NCBI RefSeq assembly: GCF_003355495.1
Contig: NZ_CP031337.1
Span: forward strand, 935,001-999,000
Source: Crenobacter cavernae
GTDB lineage: Bacteria > Pseudomonadota > Gammaproteobacteria > Burkholderiales > Chromobacteriaceae
DNA: 64,000 bases
Direction of reading: 5' to 3'
The notes under the pieces are model-generated. The model had not been told where the DNA came from. It did not search any database and saw nothing but the letters and a program-made list of their open reading frames with translations. Shown here piece after piece: positions 9,748 through 17,548 of this stretch (the stretch's first letter is position 1; every line of letters begins with the position of its first letter). The position numbers were made by a program, and so were the translations under genes.

Positions 9748-12492
9748 ATGAGCCCACGCCCGACCCTGTCGCTGTTCCGCCGACTGAAGCAGCCCGCGTG
9801 GCTGCTGGCTTTGCTGATGCTGGTCGGCGTCGCCGGCAGCTGGGCGCTGATCACGTCGGCCAGCCACGACGCGGACGCGCGCTCGCTGGCGTTCGCGGCG
9901 AGCCAGATGGCGCGCGAGCTCGACGCGGAGCGCGAGGAACTCAACCTCAAGCTCGCCGACTACACCGTCTGGGACGCGATGTACGCGGCGACCGCACGGC
10001 CGAAGATCGACCGCGGCTGGCTGCAGGACAACCTCACCGGCTCGGTCTACCCCACCCTCGGCGTCGGCGTCGCACAACTGCTCGACGCGCGCGGTGCGCC
10101 GCTCTACACCGTGCGCGACGGGCGCATCCAGTCCCAGGCCGGCCCGGCCGACCTCTTCACCCCGTCACAGTGGACCAGCCTGCGCCGCAGCGTCGAGCGC
10201 TACGACCCCTACGGTAAACAGGGCTACCCGAGCGCGCTGGTGCGTATCGACGGGGCAGCCGGCCAGCAACGCTTCTTCCTCGTCGCGCTGCAGCGCGTGG
10301 TGCCGGAACACCGCCGCCCCGACCCTGACGCGCCGCCGCGCTACCTGCTGTTCGCGCGCGAACTCGGCCCGGAACTGCTCGCCCGCCTGTCGCACGGCCG
10401 CGCGGCGAGCGAGCTGCGCCTCGTCTACGCGCCGCCCGAGCCACCGCTGGCGTCGCTGCGCCTGTCGGGCTTCAACGGCGAGATCCTCGGCTGGCTCTCC
10501 TGGCGCGAGAAACTGCCCGGCGGCAGCCTGCGCGACCAGCTGCTGCCGCGCTTCCTGTTGCTGGTCGCGGCGCTGACCGCGCTCGCCTTCCTCATCCTGC
10601 GCCGCGCGCGCCGCGTCGAGCTCGCGCACCGCTCGGTCACCGAGCGGCTGGTGCGCCAGGGCGCGACGCTGCGCAAGCTGGTGGTCAAGCGCCGGGAGGG
10701 CAGCGACGCGCTGAACGACTACCTCGACACCATGGTGGCGGCGATCGCGCGCACGCTCGACGCCCCGCGCGTCAGCCTGTGGCGCTTCACCGCCGACAAG
10801 CGCGAGATGGAGTGCATGGCCGGCGTCGACAAGGGCGAACCGGCGCTGCGCGGCGAGCGGCTGCAGGTCGACGAGCACAGAGACTATTTCGACGCGATCG
10901 GCGACGGCCGCGTGCTGGTCGCCTCGCAGGCGCGCACCGATGCCCGACTCGCGAGCCTGCGCGGCGACCTGATCGAGAACCGCATCGAGGCGATGCTCGA
11001 TGCGGCCATCGTGCTCGGCGGACGCCAGCACGGCGTGATCTGCGTCGAGGAGCGCCGCGCCGGCCGGCGCTGGCAGCAGGACGAGGTCAACTTCGTCAGC
11101 TCGGCGGCCGACGTCGTCGCGCTGGTGCTCGAGTCGAGCGCCCGGCTCGAGGCCGAGGGCGAACTCTACCGCCAGTTCTACTACGACCGCTTCACCGGCC
11201 TGCCCAACCGCGCGCGGCTGATGATGCAAATCGACGAGCAGATCGCCCAGGGCGAGGGCCGGCCGTTCGGCTGCCTGCTGATCACGATCGAGGGCCTGGC
11301 CAACATCAACGACCTGTACGGCCGCGAGCACGGCGACCAGTTGATCGCCGCGCTCGGCGAGCGGCTCGAACGCTTCTTGCAGCCGGGCGAGCTGCTCGCG
11401 CGTTCGGCCGACAACCGCTTCTGCCTGATCCTCGCCGGGCGCGACGAAGCCGCGATCGGCCGGCGCGCCGACGAGCTGACCCGCGCCGCCGCGCTGCCGG
11501 CCCGCAGCGCCGGCGAGACGCTCAGCCCCACGCTGCGCGGCGGGCTGGCGGTCTATCCGCACGACCTGCAGGACGCACGCGACGCGCGCAAGCTGATCGA
11601 CCACGCCGAGTTCGCGCTGCAGACGGCGCGCGCGCAGGCCGGCAGCACCTGGCTGCGCTTCGCCAGCAGCATGAGCGACGAATGGCTGCGTCGCCAGCAG
11701 CTGGCGCACGACCTGAGGGAGGCCGCCGGCGCCGGTCAGCTGACGCTGCATTACCAGCCCTACCTGTCGCCGGGCACGCGTCGCGTCGCCGGCGCCGAGG
11801 CGCTGCTGCGCTGGCTGCACCCGGAGCGCGGCATGGTCTCGCCGGCCGACTTCATCCCGCTGGCCGAAGAGACCGGCCTGGTCGTCGAACTCGGCGAATG
11901 GGCGCTGTCTGCCGCGTGCGCGCAGGCGGCGCACTGGCGCGCCGCCGGGCATGCGCGCTTCACCGTCTCGGTCAACGTGTCGCTGCTGCAGCTGGAGACC
12001 GAGTCGTTCGCCTTGCGCGCCGCAGCCATCCTCGAGGCGAGCGGCCTGCCGCCCGAGGCGCTCGAACTCGAGGTGACCGAGGGCCTCGCGCTCAGCCACT
12101 CGCCGGTGATCGACCGCAACGTCGACGCGCTGCGCGCGCAGGGCGTGCAGCTGGCGATCGACGACTTCGGCACCGGCTACGCGTCGTTCAGCTATCTGCG
12201 CCGCTTCCCGGTCGAGAAGCTGAAGATAGACAGGGAGTTTCTCGAACACGTGCCCGACAACGCGCAAAGCGCGAGCCTGGTGCGCATGATCGTCGCGATG
12301 GGCCACGCGCTCGGCGCCAAGGTGACCGGCGAAGGCGTCGAGACCGCGCGCCAGCTCGCCTTCCTCGCCGAGATCGGCTGCGACTATGCACAGGGCTTTC
12401 TGCTGTCCCGTCCGCTCGACACCGACGCGATGGGCCGCTTCCTCGACGCGCCGCGCGCCGCGCGCACCGACGACGCGCCGTTGCAGCAATGA
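9748..12492 (+). CDS. Membrane CHASE4-GAF-(degenerate GGDEF)-EAL cyclic-di-GMP phosphodiesterase
   Basis: About 914 residues. One membrane helix (LLALLMLVGVAGSWALI) precedes a periplasmic CHASE4-like domain (DYTVWDAMYAA near residue 72), a second helix (LLLVAALTALAFLIL), a GAF domain (about 326-465), a GGDEF-like domain (475-630) and an EAL domain (650-905) with EALLRW and DDFGTGYASF. The cyclase signature is replaced by SADNRF, so cyclase activity is unlikely, whereas the EAL residues look intact and predict c-di-GMP hydrolysis. The start is uncertain: ATG 9748 fits the membrane domain best, but ATG 9712 and 9616 are in frame and no clear ribosome-binding site decides. Confidence 0.88.
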   Translation: MSPRPTLSLFRRLKQPAWLLALLMLVGVAGSWALITSASHDADARSLAFAASQMARELDAEREELNLKLADYTVWDAMYAATARPKIDRGWLQDNLTGSVYPTLGVGVAQLLDARGAPLYTVRDGRIQSQAGPADLFTPSQWTSLRRSVERYDPYGKQGYPSALVRIDGAAGQQRFFLVALQRVVPEHRRPDPDAPPRYLLFARELGPELLARLSHGRAASELRLVYAPPEPPLASLRLSGFNGEILGWLSWREKLPGGSLRDQLLPRFLLLVAALTALAFLILRRARRVELAHRSVTERLVRQGATLRKLVVKRREGSDALNDYLDTMVAAIARTLDAPRVSLWRFTADKREMECMAGVDKGEPALRGERLQVDEHRDYFDAIGDGRVLVASQARTDARLASLRGDLIENRIEAMLDAAIVLGGRQHGVICVEERRAGRRWQQDEVNFVSSAADVVALVLESSARLEAEGELYRQFYYDRFTGLPNRARLMMQIDEQIAQGEGRPFGCLLITIEGLANINDLYGREHGDQLIAALGERLERFLQPGELLARSADNRFCLILAGRDEAAIGRRADELTRAAALPARSAGETLSPTLRGGLAVYPHDLQDARDARKLIDHAEFALQTARAQAGSTWLRFASSMSDEWLRRQQLAHDLREAAGAGQLTLHYQPYLSPGTRRVAGAEALLRWLHPERGMVSPADFIPLAEETGLVVELGEWALSAACAQAAHWRAAGHARFTVSVNVSLLQLETESFALRAAAILEASGLPPEALELEVTEGLALSHSPVIDRNVDALRAQGVQLAIDDFGTGYASFSYLRRFPVEKLKIDREFLEHVPDNAQSASLVRMIVAMGHALGAKVTGEGVETARQLAFLAEIGCDYAQGFLLSRPLDTDAMGRFLDAPRAARTDDAPLQQ

Positions 12493-12733
12493 AACATGCT
12501 GCAACACAGCATACGCGGCCGTCCTTGTCGCTGCCCGGCTCTTGCGGCAGACTCTCGGCCGTGGATTGTTAAACAATCGGACTTTGTCCGACACGGTCCC
12601 CGCCGCAGGCCCCATCAAACGACAGACCCGCCAAGTTCACACCAGATACGACACGCGATGATGGAGGAGCGGACCGCACGCGGTCCGACACACACAAAGG
12701 GCGCCTGCGGCGCCTCTTTTTTTCGAGGTCCCG
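12493..12733. other. Intergenic region with two hairpins
   Basis: The region holds a hairpin GGACCGCACGCGGTCC at 12671-12686 without a T-run, and a terminator at 12700-12723. No coding region is supported here. Confidence 0.5.
12700..12723 (+). terminator. Rho-independent terminator close upstream of the Rdx-family gene
   Basis: GGCGCC-TGC-GGCGCC followed by a run of seven T. It ends 11 nt before the next ATG, so the hairpin would sit just upstream of the ribosome-binding site of the next gene and may act as a leader terminator rather than a plain gene end. Confidence 0.7.
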
Positions 12734-13027
12734 ATGACCACCCCCGCCACCCCCCGCCTCGCCATCCACTACTGCACCGGCTGCCGCTGGCTGATGCGCG
12801 CCGCGTGGACCGCGCAGGAATTGCTGACCACCTTCGAGGCCGAACTCGGCGAAGTCGCGCTGATCCCCGGCAGCGGCGGCATCTTCCAGGTGTGGGCCGA
12901 CGACACGCTGTTGTGGGACCGCAAGCGCGACGGCGGCTTCCCCGAGCTGCGCGAGCTCAAACAGCGCGTGCGCGACGCCGTCGCGCCCGACAAGGCGCTC
13001 GGCCACAGCGACCGGCCGGCGTCCTGA
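12734..13027 (+). CDS. SelT/SelW/SelH-family (Rdx) thioredoxin-fold protein
   Basis: A 97-residue protein whose N-terminal beta strand carries the CXXC redox motif in IHYCTGCRWLMRA, the hallmark of the Rdx (SelW/SelT-like) family. The segment GSGGIFQVWADDTLLWDRKRDGGFPELRELKQRVRD matches the rest of the fold (GGvFEV..dg.lvwsRk..GrFPe..elk). Cysteine, not selenocysteine, occupies the active positions. Its substrate is unknown; family members are thought to act in redox control. It is followed 11 nt later by the Nudix gene, so the two are probably one operon. Confidence 0.88.
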   Translation: MTTPATPRLAIHYCTGCRWLMRAAWTAQELLTTFEAELGEVALIPGSGGIFQVWADDTLLWDRKRDGGFPELRELKQRVRDAVAPDKALGHSDRPAS

Positions 13028-13038
13028 ACCCTCCGACC

Positions 13039-13443
13039 ATGGCCTTCGACGACCGCTTCCGCCTCAGCGCCCACGCCGTCATCACCGACGCGGCCGGCGC
13101 CGTCTTGCAGCTGAAAGCGAACTACGGCGACTTCGGCTGGGGCCTGCCCGGCGGCGCGCTCGATCCGGGCGAGACGATCCACGAGGCGCTGCTGCGCGAA
13201 TGCCGCGAGGAGCTCGGCGTCGATGTCGCAGTACAACAGCTGACCGGCGTTTACTACCACGCCGTCTACGCGTCGCAGGTCTTCATCTTCCGCTGCACGC
13301 TGCCCGACGGCGCCTGCCTGCTGCTCAGCGACGAGCACTCGGCGTGGCGCTACTTTTCCCTCAGTGAGCTGTCCGCCGTCCAGCGCCATCGCATCGACGA
13401 CTGCCTCGGCTACGACGGCACGGTCAGAAGCGCGCGCTTCTAG
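13039..13443 (+). CDS. Nudix hydrolase
   Basis: A 134-residue Nudix protein. The Nudix box GX5EX7REUXEEXGU is complete: GALDPGETIHEALLRECREELGV, split around residues 39-61. It hydrolyses a nucleoside diphosphate linked to another moiety; the substrate cannot be read from the sequence. It starts 11 nt after the Rdx-family gene and is terminated by a repeat-pair hairpin. The ATG at 13039 fits the family N-terminus (RFRLSAHAVITDAAG). Confidence 0.9.
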   Translation: MAFDDRFRLSAHAVITDAAGAVLQLKANYGDFGWGLPGGALDPGETIHEALLRECREELGVDVAVQQLTGVYYHAVYASQVFIFRCTLPDGACLLLSDEHSAWRYFSLSELSAVQRHRIDDCLGYDGTVRSARF

Positions 13444-13456
13444 TTTGTCGACCCGC

Positions 13457-13497
13457 AAAAAAGCTCGGCCAACCTTTGAGGTTGGCCGAGCTTTTTA
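13457..13497. terminator. Bidirectional terminator: perfect inverted pair of the dispersed repeat
   Basis: AAAAAAGCTCGGCCAACCT pairs with AGGTTGGCCGAGCTTTTT around a 3-nt loop. Both arms are full copies of the repeat (cores at 13464-13473 and 13481-13490). It lies between the converging Nudix and GST genes and has A- and T-runs on both sides, so it can work in both directions. Confidence 0.92.
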
Positions 13498-13515
13498 TTG
13501 ACGGTTCTACTGACG

Positions 13516-14175
13516 TCAGAGCAGTTGCAGCCTGCCCTCGCGCAGCGCCTCGAACAGCGCGTCGCGCGCCGCCCAGGTCTCGGCGACGCTAGCCCGGTCG
13601 CCGAGACGCTCGAGGTAGTCGACGAGGTCAGGTAGCTCGGCGACGAGGTCGCGGCCGAGCACCTGCTGCGTCGCCAGCGCCACCAGCGGCAGCACCGCCG
13701 CCGCCGTCACGTCGGCCAGCGTGAACGCTTCGCCGGCCAGCCACGGCGAGAAGCGCGCGCGGCGCAGGATAGCCGCCAGGCCCTTCTCGATGCGGTCGGT
13801 CGCGGTCGCACGCTGCGCGTCGTTCGTATGGTGGCCCCACAGCCATTCGCCCATCAGCGGGCGCGTGGCCTCGAGCACCGCGTATTCGATGAAGCCGTTC
13901 AGTTCGCGCACATGCGCGCGCGCGAGCGGCGAATCGGGCAACAGCGCGGTGGTCGGGTAGGCGTCTTCCAGCCATTCGACGATCGCGCCCGATTCGGCCA
14001 GCGGCTGGCCGTTGATCTCGACGCAGGGAATCTTGCCGAGCGGGCTCTTTTCCAGAAATTCTTCGCTCTGGTTCGGAGAAGTGGGCTCCTCGCGGTAGTT
14101 CACCCCCTTCTCGATCAGCGCGATCCTGACCTTGGCGTAATGGGGCGACAACGCGGCACCGTACAGCGTGATCAT
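13516..14175 (-). CDS. Glutathione S-transferase family protein
   Basis: A 219-residue GST. The thioredoxin-like N-terminal domain contains LYGAALSPHYAKVRIALIEKGVNY, the cis-proline loop GKIPCVEINGQPLAESGAIVEWLED and a helical C-terminal domain with PWLAGEAFTLADVTAAAVLPL (N-capping/hydrophobic staple region). Subclass and substrate are not evident. The start at 14175 is supported by AAGGAGAG eight bases upstream; an ATG 18 bases further upstream lacks this. Confidence 0.9.
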   Translation of the reverse strand: MITLYGAALSPHYAKVRIALIEKGVNYREEPTSPNQSEEFLEKSPLGKIPCVEINGQPLAESGAIVEWLEDAYPTTALLPDSPLARAHVRELNGFIEYAVLEATRPLMGEWLWGHHTNDAQRATATDRIEKGLAAILRRARFSPWLAGEAFTLADVTAAAVLPLVALATQQVLGRDLVAELPDLVDYLERLGDRASVAETWAARDALFEALREGRLQLL

Positions 14176-14244
14176 GCGACTCTCCTTCGGCAAGGGTAGA
14201 AAATGCGGCTTCCCCGCACGGTATAGCCCGTATTGTGCGCTGCG

Positions 14245-15150
14245 TCAGCCGCGTTTGGCCGCGATCAGCCCCACTTTCTGCGCCAGCATTTTCTTGATCA
14301 CCGGCACCGCCAGCAGCCCCACGCGTTCGCCCTCCAGAATCGTCTGGTTGCGCGCCGCGAACGCAGTGCTGCCGAGCTGCTGCACCTGCGGGCGGATGAT
14401 CACGTCGGCCTGCTTCAGTTCCTGCGCCAGCGCGACCTTGTTCATGATATTGATGCTCTGGTCGAGCATAGAGAGGAAACCGCCGGCGCCGCCCTGCGGC
14501 TTGGCCGAGATGTCGACCGCGATCACGAAGTCGGCGCCCATCTCGCGCGCGGCGCTGACCGGCACCGGCGACACCAGCCCGCCGTCGACATAGCGGCGAG
14601 AGCCGATCGTCACCGGCTGGAACACGTTCGGGATGCTGGCCGACGCGCGCACCGCCTGGCCGGTGTTGCCCGAACGGAACACCTTCTTCTCGCCCGAGTC
14701 GAGATCGGTCGCGACCGCGGCGAACGGGCGGGCCAGCTTCTCGATCGGCCGGTTGCCGACCATCTGGTTGATGAAGCCGGCGAGCGCCTCGCCCTTGATG
14801 AAGCCGCTTCTCGACAGCGTCACGTCGGCCAGCCGGCTCTCGTCGAGCTCGATCGCCTTCTTCTGCAATTCCAGGCCGCTCAGGCCCGACGCGTACAGGC
14901 TGCCGACCACGCTGCCGGCGCTGGTGCCGGTGACGATGTCGACCGGGATGCCGGCCTGCTCGAGCACCTTGATCACTCCGATGTGCGCGAAGCCCTTGGC
15001 GGCGCCGCCGCCGAGCGCGAGTGCGACCTTGATCCGCGGCGGCGGTTTGATTTCGGCCGGCTTGATGGGCGCGGTCGGGGTGGTACACGCGGCGGCGAGC
15101 GCCAGCGTGGCGAGCGTGGCGCAGCGCTTGAGATTCAGTACGAAAGACAT
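14245..15150 (-). CDS. Patatin-like phospholipase lipoprotein (RssA/YchK type)
   Basis: A 301-residue protein with a lipoprotein signal (MSFVLNLKRCATLATLALAAAC, Cys near residue 22) followed by a Pro/Lys linker and a patatin domain. The oxyanion motif LALGGGAAKGFAHIGVI, the nucleophile elbow GTSAGSVVG and the catalytic DGG in RYVDGGLVSPVPVS form the Ser-Asp dyad. It is expected to be a membrane-anchored lipid acyl hydrolase. The ATG at 15150 was chosen because the lipobox follows at normal distance; the longer ORF would add 15 residues before the signal sequence. It lies downstream of bioC, separated by a terminator. Confidence 0.9.
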   Translation of the reverse strand: MSFVLNLKRCATLATLALAAACTTPTAPIKPAEIKPPPRIKVALALGGGAAKGFAHIGVIKVLEQAGIPVDIVTGTSAGSVVGSLYASGLSGLELQKKAIELDESRLADVTLSRSGFIKGEALAGFINQMVGNRPIEKLARPFAAVATDLDSGEKKVFRSGNTGQAVRASASIPNVFQPVTIGSRRYVDGGLVSPVPVSAAREMGADFVIAVDISAKPQGGAGGFLSMLDQSINIMNKVALAQELKQADVIIRPQVQQLGSTAFAARNQTILEGERVGLLAVPVIKKMLAQKVGLIAAKRG

Positions 15151-15164
15151 GCGGTATCCATCAG

Positions 15165-15199
15165 AAAAGGCCGAGCTTTCTGTCATCTCGGCCAACCTT
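15165..15199 (-). terminator. Terminator after bioC containing a dispersed-repeat copy
   Basis: Read on the minus strand, GGCCGAG and CTCGGCC form a stem with an 11-nt loop followed by TTTTCT. The outer end extends into AAGGTTGGCCGAG, one full repeat (core 15187-15196). It separates bioC from the patatin gene. Confidence 0.75.
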
Positions 15200-15213
15200 G
15201 TCGGGGTTTCGGT

Positions 15214-16119
15214 TCAGCGCGGCTTGTCGCCCGGTTTCACGAAGTCGATCACCTGGCGCCCGTCGGGCAGCGTATTGCCCTTGGGTTTCGGGCTGCCGCG
15301 CCACGCGTGGCCGTATACGACCTCGTAGGTCGCCGGGAGTTTCCCGTCGCGTCGCCGCGCCTCGTAGTGGTCGACCACCGTCTGCCACGCGTGCTTGCCG
15401 AACAGGCCCTTGCGGCGGCCGGCGGTGACGTTGTGCGCGCCGATCGCCTTCAGGTCTTCCATCACGCCGCGCGCGTCGTCGTAGGTCAGCACGATCTTCT
15501 CCATGTCCATCACCGGCGTCGCGAAACCGGCCGACAACAGCGCGTCGCCAAGGTCGTGCATGTCGATGAACTGGTTGACGTGCGTCGCGCCGTCGATGCC
15601 GGCGAACGCCTGCCGCAATTCGAACAGCGTGTCCGGGCCGAGCGTCGAGAACATCAACAGGCCGTCGGGTTTGAGCACGCGGCGGAATTCGGCGAACACA
15701 GGGTCGGGCACGTTGACCCACTGGATCGCCAGGTTCGACCAGATCATGTCGACGCTGGCGTCGGCCAGCGGCAGCCGCTCGACGTCGGCGCACACCTGCC
15801 ACGGCGACTTCTGGAACAGCCGGGACAACAGACCGGCGCCGTCCTTGTGCTTCTCGCGGCTCGCCCGCAGCATCGAATGCGCGAGGTCGAGCTCAACGAT
15901 GCGCGCGTCCGGGTAGCGCTTCTTCAGCGCGGCCGCGCCGTAGCCGGTGCCGCTGCCGGCGTCGAGGATCACCGGCGGCGCCAGCTTGATGTAGTCGAGG
16001 CGCTCGGCCATGCGGTCGGACACCTCGCGCTGCAGCACCGCGGCGGAGTCGTAACGGGTGGCGGCGCGCTCGAAGGCGGCGCGCACCTGGGCCTTGTCGG
16101 TGTAAAACGGTTCGCTCAT
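15214..16119 (-). CDS. bioC: Malonyl-ACP O-methyltransferase BioC
   Basis: A 301-residue SAM-dependent methyltransferase. It methylates malonyl-ACP to open the pimelate branch of biotin synthesis. Motif I is VILDAGSGTGYGAAAL (about residue 50), followed by an acidic end of strand two (IVELDLAHSML) and WSNLAIQWV, which is typical for BioC. The N-terminus KAQVRAAFERAATRYDSAAVLQREV is also diagnostic. The start overlaps the bioH stop by ATGA. A terminator with a repeat copy follows the gene. Confidence 0.93.
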   Translation of the reverse strand: MSEPFYTDKAQVRAAFERAATRYDSAAVLQREVSDRMAERLDYIKLAPPVILDAGSGTGYGAAALKKRYPDARIVELDLAHSMLRASREKHKDGAGLLSRLFQKSPWQVCADVERLPLADASVDMIWSNLAIQWVNVPDPVFAEFRRVLKPDGLLMFSTLGPDTLFELRQAFAGIDGATHVNQFIDMHDLGDALLSAGFATPVMDMEKIVLTYDDARGVMEDLKAIGAHNVTAGRRKGLFGKHAWQTVVDHYEARRRDGKLPATYEVVYGHAWRGSPKPKGNTLPDGRQVIDFVKPGDKPR

Positions 16120-16880
16120 GCGTGTTGTTCCAGATGGCGCGCGAGCGCCACGGCAAATTCGGATTCGTGCGACAGGAAGGGCGCGTGCGACGCCTGCTCG
16201 AACACGGTCAGCGTCGCGTCGGGCAAGGTCTCGGCCAACCAGCGGCCGGCGGCCAGCGGCGTGATCATGTCCTTGGCGCCGTAGAACAGGCCGGCCGGAC
16301 AGCTAATGTCGCGCGCCAGGAGCCTAGCGTCGTCATGCAGCAGCCAGCCCAAGGCCGCCTCGAGCCCCTGCGGGCGGCCGTGCGAGAACAGCGTGTCCTT
16401 CAGCGCCTTCAGCGTCTCGCGCGCGTCGGGCGCGCCCATCAGCTGCAGGCCGAGGAAGCGCTGCAAGGTCAATTCGAACGCGCCGGCGAGGTTGGCGCCG
16501 ACCGCCTCGATAGACTCGCGCGTCTGCGCGTGCGGCCAGGCCGGCTCGCGCACGAAGCGCGGGCTGGTCGCGACCAGCGCGACGCTCTTCACGCGCTCGG
16601 GAAAGCTCGCCGCCCAGTGCTGCGCGACGAGGCCGCCGAGCGACCAGCCGACCACTTGCACCGACAGCGGAAACAGCTCGGCCAACGTTTGCGCGACCTT
16701 CGCCGGGCCATCGGCGTCGCCCAGAGGGCTGTGGCCGTGACCGGGCAGGTCGACCAGGTGGACGGTGAAACGGTCGGCGAGGAAGGCGGCCTGGCGCTCG
16801 AAAACGCCGCCGTGCAGACCCCAGCCGTGCAGGAAGACCACGTCCGGCCCGCGGCCGACGGTGTCGATGAAAACGCTCAT
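16116..16880 (-). CDS. bioH: Pimeloyl-ACP methyl ester carboxylesterase BioH
   Basis: A 254-residue alpha/beta hydrolase that removes the methyl group from pimeloyl-ACP methyl ester, ending the BioC/BioH stage. The HGWGLHGGVF oxyanion region, nucleophile elbow GWSLGGLVAQHWA, acid region YGAKDMITP and catalytic His in ASHAPFLSHESEF are visible, and match E. coli BioH. It overlaps bioC by four bases, which supports the specific function rather than a generic hydrolase. Two repeat copies (16230-16239 and 16677-16686) lie inside the gene, both reading Leu-Ala-Glu. Confidence 0.93.
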   Translation of the reverse strand: MSVFIDTVGRGPDVVFLHGWGLHGGVFERQAAFLADRFTVHLVDLPGHGHSPLGDADGPAKVAQTLAELFPLSVQVVGWSLGGLVAQHWAASFPERVKSVALVATSPRFVREPAWPHAQTRESIEAVGANLAGAFELTLQRFLGLQLMGAPDARETLKALKDTLFSHGRPQGLEAALGWLLHDDARLLARDISCPAGLFYGAKDMITPLAAGRWLAETLPDATLTVFEQASHAPFLSHESEFAVALARHLEQHA

Positions 16881-16903
16881 AGAGGGGCAGGTGGGGGAAA
16901 ACG

Positions 16904-17527
16904 CTATTTTCGCAAGAGAACGATGCGAAAGAAACCGCCAAAACCGGCGTCTTCGTCATGAACCTTCACGAGCGCCGTTGCCGACAGGATATCGGCCAGC
17001 CGCCGGTTGATATCGGTCGCCACCAGCCGCGCGATCGGGTTGGCGAGCCAGCGCACGGGGCCCGGCCGTTTGCCGTCGGGCAGGAACTTGTCGAACACCA
17101 CCGCGCGGCCGCCGGGCTTCAGCACGCGTTCGACCTCGCGGATGCAGGCGATGGGGTCGGGCACGACGGCGAGGATCAGGTGCAGCACCACGACGTCGAA
17201 ATGCGCGTCGGGAAAATCCATCCGCTGCGCGTCCATCACGCGCGCGTCGATGTCGACGCCGAGCTTCTGAGCGCGACGCTCAAGCCTCGAGATCATCGCC
17301 GGCGTGATATCGATGGCGGTCAAGCTGCGCTGAGAGAGCAAAAAATCGAGGTCGAGCCCGCTGCCGGCGCCGACGATCAGCACCTTGTCGTCGGGCCGCG
17401 GCGCGAGCAGCGCGATCGCACGGCGGCGCTGCTCGACGAACAGCCCGGCGACGAGGTCGTACACCGGGCTGTACAAGGTATAGCGCCAGCGGTTGAAGCG
17501 GGTGGCTAACGCGACGAATCGTTTCAT
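16904..17527 (-). CDS. Class I SAM-dependent methyltransferase (UbiE/PmtA-like)
   Basis: A 207-residue methyltransferase with motif I VLIVGAGSGLDLDFLL, the post-motif acidic residue in LTAIDITPAMISRLERRA, VMDAQRMDFPDAHFDVVVLHLILAVVPDP and REVERVLKPGGRAVVFDKF. It resembles phosphatidylethanolamine or quinone methyltransferases, but the substrate cannot be fixed. It sits between bioH and a c-di-GMP gene on the same strand, 23 nt upstream of bioH, so it is probably in the same transcription unit. Confidence 0.85.
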   Translation of the reverse strand: MKRFVALATRFNRWRYTLYSPVYDLVAGLFVEQRRRAIALLAPRPDDKVLIVGAGSGLDLDFLLSQRSLTAIDITPAMISRLERRAQKLGVDIDARVMDAQRMDFPDAHFDVVVLHLILAVVPDPIACIREVERVLKPGGRAVVFDKFLPDGKRPGPVRWLANPIARLVATDINRRLADILSATALVKVHDEDAGFGGFFRIVLLRK

Positions 17528-17548
17528 CTGTTCCCGGCCGCGCCGCGC

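Noticed and set aside
10165..12618. Long minus-strand ORF of 817 codons opposite the CHASE4-EAL gene
   Set aside because: Arg/Ala/Gln-rich translation without any domain; it mirrors the codon bias of the true gene in GC-rich DNA.
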